From: Glebionis coronaria
Taxonomy: Eukaryota; Streptophyta; Magnoliopsida; Asterales; Asteraceae
Length of the DNA stretch: 64,000 bases
NCBI GenBank assembly: GCA_025667525.1
Contig: CM046878.1
Coordinates: 573,356,868 to 573,420,867, forward strand
Direction of reading: 5' to 3'
Shown: piece after piece, positions 57,858-64,000 of the stretch
Numbering within the stretch: position 1 is the stretch's first letter
Layout: each line of letters starts with the position of its first letter
Notes under the pieces: model-generated
Databases searched by the model: none
What the model saw: the letters and a program-made list of their open reading frames with translations, nothing else
What the model was told of the DNA's origin: nothing
Translations under genes and position numbers: made by a program

Positions 57858-60800
57858 TAACTGGGAGTGTTTCGTGTTTTTGTATTCGTGATTTTGTTCG
57901 AATCTGTGTTTGATCTATGGTTATCTGGTCTCGTTTTAAATCTGGTCATATCACTTTTCATATCTTGTTTTTGTCCACTCACCATCGTCTTTATCCATCT
58001 TTCTCTAGTCTATCAGTTTTTTTCTATTATTGTTTTATCTTTTTTAATCGCTTTGATATATGTGTCTCTATCAGTATCATATCATTCCTTTTTTTTTTCT
58101 TTTTTACCTCCATCAAAATACGAGATTCTTGCTTATTTCTTGAAAGAAGAAAAAAAAGGACAAGATCTAGTTTTTAAGGAAATAACTCATAAGGACAGAA
58201 AAAAAGGAGACCGGATCCATTTTTTCCGGTTGTCAAAACCCTTTTCCGATGGATTACTCCGATGGTCTACTCCGATGATTATTCCGATCTCAGATTCAGA
58301 TGCTTATTGCGATGGGGTATTTTTGATATATTGTGATGGGATTTCTGTTTGACTCATTGCGATGGGTGTGTGGTACCATTGCGATGGGAGTTTATCATTG
58401 CGATGGGGAGATATGGAATCTTTGCGATGAGGTGTATGAATTTATTACGATGGCAGTGCTTCTAAAATTATTGCGATAGAATTTTTGGAAGTCATTGCGA
58501 TGATGATTCAAAATATTACGATGGTTTCAAATACATTGCGACAACATTTTATCAAAACATTGCAATGACATGACTGTCAATTTACAAATCTGAAAATTGT
58601 CAAATTAATTTATATTGACCCTAATCAAACACAACAACAAGTCAAATCCAATCCTAATCAAACACAAACTCAACCAACTTGACTCGAACTCACTAACTAA
58701 AATCAGATCTCAGATTTAATTCGTTATTAGACATGCAAGCCAAGATCCTTAAAGATCCTATACTCGAATGAATATTTCTTCACATATCTTTGTCAAAACA
58801 TTAAGCTTCAATTAATTTTCGAAATTAAAAAGAAACTAATAACAAATCTGTTATAGTTTTCTCTTTGTTTCGATTTAGCTTTCACTAAACGAAAATCTGA
58901 CTCTAATCCAACAACAAATGCAATCTTACCCGAGACCTTGTTCGTACAAGATCTTGATGCCTTACTCACCTTTGTTCGAAACTCACATCAAGGACGGTAA
59001 TCTTAGATTTGCATCTTGTAAAAGGTTTAAAAGGGCTGGTTAATTAAGCAATATTAGAACGGATTTCGTATTTTCTTCAATATACTTGAGTTGATATTGA
59101 TTCGTATGGGGTAAGATACGTTAATCAGCATGATTAATTCGAATAGATGGGATTATGAGATGGGGACGGATCTATCTTGTTGTGATTGTATGGAGAAGAT
59201 ACGAGATGGATATGGAGAAGTGTTTTGACTGCGTTAGAAAGTATGATTAGGGTAAGAGGAATAACATTAGGGTTAAACTAATTTATTCTACTATATCCTC
59301 AACCTACCACGTATCACTACAAGGCTGGGCCAAGTCGATTGATAGACTGAATATTGATTATTCAGAAACAAAGTTGGGCCAGTTAATTGATTTTTAGATT
59401 GTCCAGGCCGATTATAATGACATTTTGGACCAAGTTTTGTTAAATCAATGATGGGCTGGAGATTGCACTATGTTGTTGTGATGCAAATTGTTTCTAACAT
59501 GACCCGAGTGTAAAAGGATTGATCGAGTCGAGTGTGTCGGATATTCATTTCGTTCAATGAAAAACCTCGTTTAAAACCCTAATCTCTCGAATCAGTTGGG
59601 TATATGATTGATTTGGGCTTCAAAAATCAAGTTTGCTAGACGACGTTAACGACTCTCTTTCTCTAGTCATCGTTGTTTCACTAGTTAACGACACTCAGTC
59701 AAACTCAACACACACAACAACACACGAAGACAAAAACAAACAAACAAACACCAAAACGATCCTTTTAAGATTCCCTGAAATTGTCAAAACGGCTAGTATT
59801 CGTGCAAAGAATGTCAAGTGATTACGAAGTGGATTGTTATTTGTTATTTGAAGTTGAAGTGAAATTTCACGAAGGTGTCTACTTATTTCATAATTGAGCC
59901 TTCTCACCCCTTCTACCCCTTTTCTCCAACCCAGTCTATCGATTGATGACTTGCTTGAGCATTAAAATTATGATTGATACTTGACCTATCTAGTTTCCTA
60001 TGTCAAGAGGTGGATGGTCGACGACATGGATAACTGTCACTTAAGGAGTTACGTTGTAGTGGTCAGTGTCACACTCACCGGTAGTTGTGGATATTTCAAG
60101 AGGTGTTGTACTTCTTATACTTTTCTTGTCTGGGTATAAGGTACTTAGAACTCTTCTTCTGCACCGTTCATTAGTCAACAAAAGTGCAAGCTTAAGTAAC
60201 AAATTTGGGGGATTATACTTCAGTTTCAAGTTTGGAATATCATGTTTACTTCACCAGTGGTCACTACAGATAGCCGAAAGAATACGAGGTTGGTAAGTTT
60301 ATCCAGAGAGTACAAGAGTAGAGATGTGATCAGCAAACAATTCTCACGAGCAACTTGAGCTACAGAATCTCAACAAAGATTTCTTCTTCAGACACGAACA
60401 TCTCACAATTCTGATTGTACTTGTTAGATGATGCTACCAAGTGCTCTTAACCACCATACTTTTGACAAGAACATCTCATGATTCTGAGCGTACACGTCAA
60501 ATGATGCTTCCGAGTGTTCGTAACCATCATACCTTTGATAAGAACATCTCAAGATTCTGAGCGTACACATCAGATGATGCTTCTGAGTGTTTGTACCCCT
60601 CATACTTTCGACAAGAACATCTCGCAATTTTGACCGTACACGTCAGATGATGCTTCCGAGAGTTCGTCACCATCATGGGGGAAGAACGTGTATTTTGGGG
60701 TACTTAGTTCCACTTCCAGGGGGAAGTATTCTACAAGCGTGAGAAGATTTGTTGCTGATTTCTTACATGTTTCCCCAAACACATAATCATAAAGACCAAA

Positions 60801-61224
60801 ATGTCAAGGTAGCAGTTACTTGGTACGTGTGGTTTGCTTCTTCTTCTACAAAATTCTGCCTTAAACTTTAAATGTCAAAGATAGAAGATTGCTCAAGCTA
60901 CAGATTCTGCTCAAGACATGGATACTGGTTTGGGGGGAAGCTGATTCAGAAGCTTCGTCAAAAAGAAGTCTATGAAGAAAGCTTTTCAAGACATGTGGTA
61001 TGAATTGGGGGGGGGGGGGGGGGGGGGGTTAATCCAGTTCATACATGATACAATGGTTCCTCAATAAGCAAAGACAAAGAGGATTCAAACTAGGGTATAA
61101 TTTTTTTTAGAATACTTGAAGACAATGACGTCATCCTCAGTATTGGAAGCAAACTTAATACTGTCATATTTTTGTTGTATTTGCATTTGTTACGAACATT
61201 GTAAGTAATTCTGTATGTCTCAAC
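57858..61224 (+). other. Interior of element E: non-coding, with two tandem-repeat tracts
   Basis: A tract of ATTGCGATGG-type units at about 58228-58575 (some 14 copies, irregular), a 73-bp tandem repeat at about 60421-60690, and a run of 22 G at 61007-61028. The longest frames (for example 57867-58352) are low-complexity and match nothing I know. Confidence 0.7.
60421..60690 (+). repeat. 73-bp tandem repeat, about 3.5 copies
   Basis: Successive units begin near 60421, 60494, 60567 and 60640, each containing ATGATGCTTCCGAGTG-like and AAGAACATCTC segments. The last is cut off. 73 is not a multiple of three, which argues against coding. Confidence 0.85.
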
Positions 61225-61237
61225 ATTGGGGGAAGAT

Positions 61238-61528
61238 TGTTAGCCTAAAATGTGTGCGACTAACGGAATTACATTAGTTTCATAGCCGGGACTTACAGGG
61301 ACTATTAATGTCACATGTAAGTAGTTCAAGTCCCGTGCTATGTATACCCCTCTATACTTCCATGGAGGGGTGAGGTTATTCATTTATTTTCTTTACTTTC
61401 TCTCTCTAATAAAACACATTTTATTAGAGCAACTCTCTCTCTTTCTCTCACTAACAATGGCTAAACATCTATATCACCCTCCCCGACCTCTGGATCGAAC
61501 CCGTGTTCATAGTGAATCCAAGTTAACA
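61238..61528 (+). repeat. 3' LTR of element E
   Basis: Direct repeat of 57550-57843 with a few substitutions and gaps. Confidence 0.88.
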
Positions 61529-62040
61529 CATACATAATCAGGTCTGGCAGAATTAACAAACCTAGGAGGTTGGTGTATATAAACCGGCTTAGATAAAAGA
61601 CCATAAACAAAGGCATTCTTCACGTCAAGCTGATGAATAGGCCATTAAGGAGAAACTGCGAGACTCAAAATTTTATGAATGGTATCTAGTTAACCACCAG
61701 AATAAAAGTCTCATCATAATTAATACCTTGCTGTTGACTTTGTCTGTTGGCAACAAGACGAACCTTATATCTGCTTAATGATCCATCTTCATGAAACTTA
61801 TGTTTGAAAAGCCACATAGAACGAACAACATTAACGTTTGTTGGACGAGGCACATGTTCCTTTATTAATTAAAACGTTATGTTCATCTGACATATTGTTT
61901 TGCCAGTTTGGATCACGAAGGGCGTGAATACGAGAGCGAAAAAGTGGTGAGGCGGCGGTGACATGAAAATTCATATGCTCAGGAGGTTTAAAAATACCGA
62001 CTTTAGCACGATTAACCATGGGAAGAGTGGATACGAGTTG
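61529..62040 (-). pseudogene. Copia reverse transcriptase, N-terminal part
   Basis: The minus strand reads VNRAKVGIFKPPEHMNFHVT, then HALRDPNWQNNMSDEHNVLI, as at the start of the copia reverse transcriptase domain. Further left, past stops and shifts, come remnants ending in PDYV that join the CHL at 57549 across element E. Confidence 0.85.
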
Positions 62041-63186
62041 TTTTCAGTTTGTATTGAGGGTGCGGTGTTAGTTGCTTGAGGCAGAGAATGAACTTGGTCT
62101 ATATCAGTGTGTATGGAAGAAATAGATACGCGTGAGCTGGTCTTTGAGGAGTGGTAGGTATGGGTAGGTAGAGGGATTTAGGAAGTAGTGTAAGAGGGTA
62201 TAGTGGGACCAAGAAGAGGGTCACGTGGAGGTGTCTCAATCTGAGTAATGGGATCACTTGATGTTGGCATAGGTTTGGGAGGAGCTAAAAGTTAAATGAA
62301 ATCATAAGTTAGATGTGTAGATGGCTTCTCAGTCCTGAATGGGAAGACATCCTCGTCAAAACGAACATGTCATGAGATAATGATTTTATTACTTGAAAAG
62401 TCGAGACACCTGTAAGCATGATGGTTCACGGGGTATCCAAGGAATATACAATGAGTTGTGCAAGGTTGGAGTTTATGTTAACATCTACGTGAGGATAGCA
62501 AAGGCATCTAAAAACACGCGCATGTTCATATGTGGGTGTTTGGTTTTAAAGTTTGGTGAATGGTATTTCGTTATAAATGGTTGTAGAAGGCAATATGTTT
62601 AAAAGGTGAGCGGCCATATTCAGTGCTTCCACCCAAAAAGAGGGAGGCATGTGGGCTTGAAAAAGTAATGTGAGAATTAGATTATTCATGGTGTAAAGCA
62701 TACGTTTGGATTTGCCATTCTGCTTTGAAGTACGAAGGCAAGAAAAACAAAATTGTATGCCATTTTGGCGAAAAGGGTCATGGAACGAGTGTTGTTATAT
62801 TCACCTCCATGGTTACACTACAAAGGCTTAATAACTACATTAAAATGTTTATTGAAATAAGCACAAAAAGAAAAAGAAGTATCAAACAAACTAGATTTTT
62901 TATGCAAAGGGTAGACCTAAATAAAGAGCGAAAAGTGATATAAGAAGATTGCATAGTATTTAATTCTACTTTCACTCAAAACTGGGGATGTCCATAAATC
63001 AGAATGAATAATTTCAAAGACAAACGCAATAGAAGACTCAAAACTATAAAACGGAAGCTTAACATGTTTACCTATTTGAGAAGCATGACATAAACGAGAC
63101 AATTTTGATTTATTACATGAAATTAAATTACAAGACTCTAAGCGACGAAGCACATCTTCCCTTGGATGGCCGATCGTTTGTGCCAT
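62041..63186 (-). pseudogene. Copia integrase and linker
   Basis: The N-terminal domain reads GHPREDVLRRLESCNLIS, then CHASQIGKHVKLPFYSF and FEIIHSDLWTSPV (first catalytic Asp in HSDLW). Further left, MPPSFWVEALNMAAHLLN (about 62590-62650), FLGYP-type and CHVRFDEDVFPF-type pieces of the C-terminal part, then a proline/threonine-rich linker to reverse transcriptase. Several stops and shifts. The integrase catalytic Glu region is not intact. Confidence 0.8.
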
Positions 63187-63214
63187 GTGGTGGAACTAAA
63201 TGAAAGAAAAACAA

Positions 63215-63523
63215 CTAGAGTTTGAAGCGAAGGTTGTTGAGTAACCGGGTAAAGGTCTCCTGTACTATCACAACAAAAATAAGCTTTTGGGTTTGGTAAT
63301 CCTTTACAGAAAAACAATAAGGATCAAATTCAACAGCCACATCATTATCACAGGTAAATTTAAGAACACAAATTAAATTCTCAATTATGTGAGATCTGAA
63401 AAGTATATGATTCAAATGAAGAGTTTTATGACAATTACTAAAGGAAGTGAGTATACTTGTTTTGTCCGCCAAGTGAGAAGATGCTCCGGTGTCCATGTCG
63501 CAAGAAGGATCTTGAGGAGTCAT
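63215..63523 (-). pseudogene. Copia protease
   Basis: A frame of 102 codons with CDMDTGASSHLADKTSILTS at its start, the aspartic protease active site (D-T-G-A), then LNHILFRSHIIENLI and FTCDNDVAVEFDPYCFSVKD. A short stretch between the active site and LNHIL is missing compared with relatives I recall. Confidence 0.85.
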
Positions 63524-64000
63524 AGTCTAAAATAATTGGGGAAGCATGGTTGCTTGAGACTGGAGCGCATTTGACATGTATGTATAATTTCCCGAAACAT
63601 ATAAGTTACTGATGTGTAGATGCTGTAGTGGTCCACTAACTTGATATATAGGTTGTTAGGTCGACTAATGTGAAGTGATAGAGGTAAAAAGAGTTTGATA
63701 TTGGTGGACTGGCGGCTGCATTGTAATTGGACTGAGTGACATGGTTGGCCAGGAAATAGGCAAGAAAATACTTGGTTGAATATAATCGGAAGATATGAAT
63801 GGAATATGTTGCGCCATATCAAAGATTGTGAATCGAAAAAGTAGCAAAAATGAATAAACAATATTACAAAAACTTATAGCAAAACAAATATTGCGCAATG
63901 GATCAACGATAATATCAATAATAATAAACAACTTTTGGTCAACAATTGTTGGCCTGACTAATAACAAAGATAAATTAGAGCTAAGAACATCTCCAGTGAA
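63524..64000 (-). pseudogene. Copia gag C-terminal region, cut by window end
   Basis: Low-similarity P/S/Q/Y-rich frames upstream of protease, in the place where the gag tail lies in this kind of element. No zinc knuckle is visible before the window ends. Confidence 0.4.

Larger units (their letters stand above)
57550..61528 (+). mobile_element. Element E: small-LTR, non-coding retrotransposon inside copia RT
   Basis: LTRs 57550-57843 and 61238-61528 (about 292 bp) begin TGTTAGCC and end GTTAACA (GTTAACG in the 5' copy). The duplication CATAT/CATAC (57545-57549 and 61529-61533) has one mismatch; the host copia codons (YVCHL) show CATAC was the original. It has a tRNA-iMet-type primer site and a purine tract ATTGGGGGAAGA (61225-61236). 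The 3.4-kb interior has no gag or pol. Confidence 0.88.
55708..64000 (-). mobile_element. Decayed Ty1/copia retrotransposon, minus strand, cut by the window end
   Basis: Reading from right to left: gag end, protease, integrase, reverse transcriptase, RNase H, then polypurine tract and a 3' LTR. This is the copia order (integrase before reverse transcriptase). Frames are broken many times. A 598-bp Helitron lies in the LTR and the 3,979-bp element E lies inside reverse transcriptase. The 5' LTR would lie beyond 64000. Confidence 0.85.

Noticed and set aside
57867..58352. 161-codon plus-strand frame in element E
   Set aside because: Low-complexity F/S/I/L-rich translation of a T-rich stretch, with no recognisable motif and no counterpart.
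60424..60782. Minus-strand frames over the 73-bp repeat
   Set aside because: The period is not a multiple of three and units drift in frame; they are by-products of the tandem repeat.

Overview
The window looks like repeat-rich plant DNA, probably a eudicot. There are no bacterial-style genes. Almost everything is nested LTR retrotransposons plus small DNA transposons, with two small intron-containing gene remnants. The style of the Athila and copia proteins resembles what is common in Asteraceae, but that is recollection, not a test.

Left nest (1-20,409). Element A is an Athila-type element on the minus strand (220-20,409, target-site duplication ATGGG). It sits inside an old copia LTR, pieces of which remain at about 147-219 and 20,415-20,465. 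A carries gag and protease remnants, but a different ORF with a membrane segment takes the place of reverse transcriptase and integrase. Inside A lie element B (4,031-13,727, TSD TTCCT, tRNA-iMet primer site, no coding capacity), a 415-bp hAT-type element (1,174-1,588) in its left LTR, and a 1.1-kb Mutator-like element (18,928-20,028) in its right LTR. The Mutator-like element carries what looks like an exon of a TFIP11/STIPL1 splicing-factor gene.

Middle nest (21,270-48,541). Element C is of the same family as A but on the plus strand (TSD ATAGT), with broken gag-pol. Its 5' end is rearranged: a complete LTR is followed by a copy of C's own downstream flank, then by a partial LTR end and the primer site. 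Element D is inserted into C's 3' region (30,690-46,039, TSD AGAAG). D is intact: two 3,521-bp LTRs that differ at only a handful of positions, and one 1,913-residue gag-pol ORF with all catalytic motifs.

Right part. From 48,542 to about 50,290 is the 3' remnant of an older Athila-like element with a second hAT-type element (49,621-50,051). A four-exon fragment of an unrecognised gene ends at 52,829 (+). A three-exon group A bZIP (ABI5/ABF-like) gene or pseudogene lies at 53,557-54,220 (-). From about 55,708 to the window end is a decayed copia element on the minus strand. Its 3' LTR carries a 598-bp Helitron, and its reverse transcriptase is split by a 3,979-bp non-coding LTR element, E (57,550-61,528).

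The most interesting signals are: a structured block of two hairpins with fixed spacing, flanked by copies of the polypurine motif, in the 3' regions of A, C and D; the captured splicing-factor exon; the rearranged 5' end of C; the gag-protease-membrane ORF layout of A; and arrays of about 20 short palindromic motifs in the A/C LTRs.
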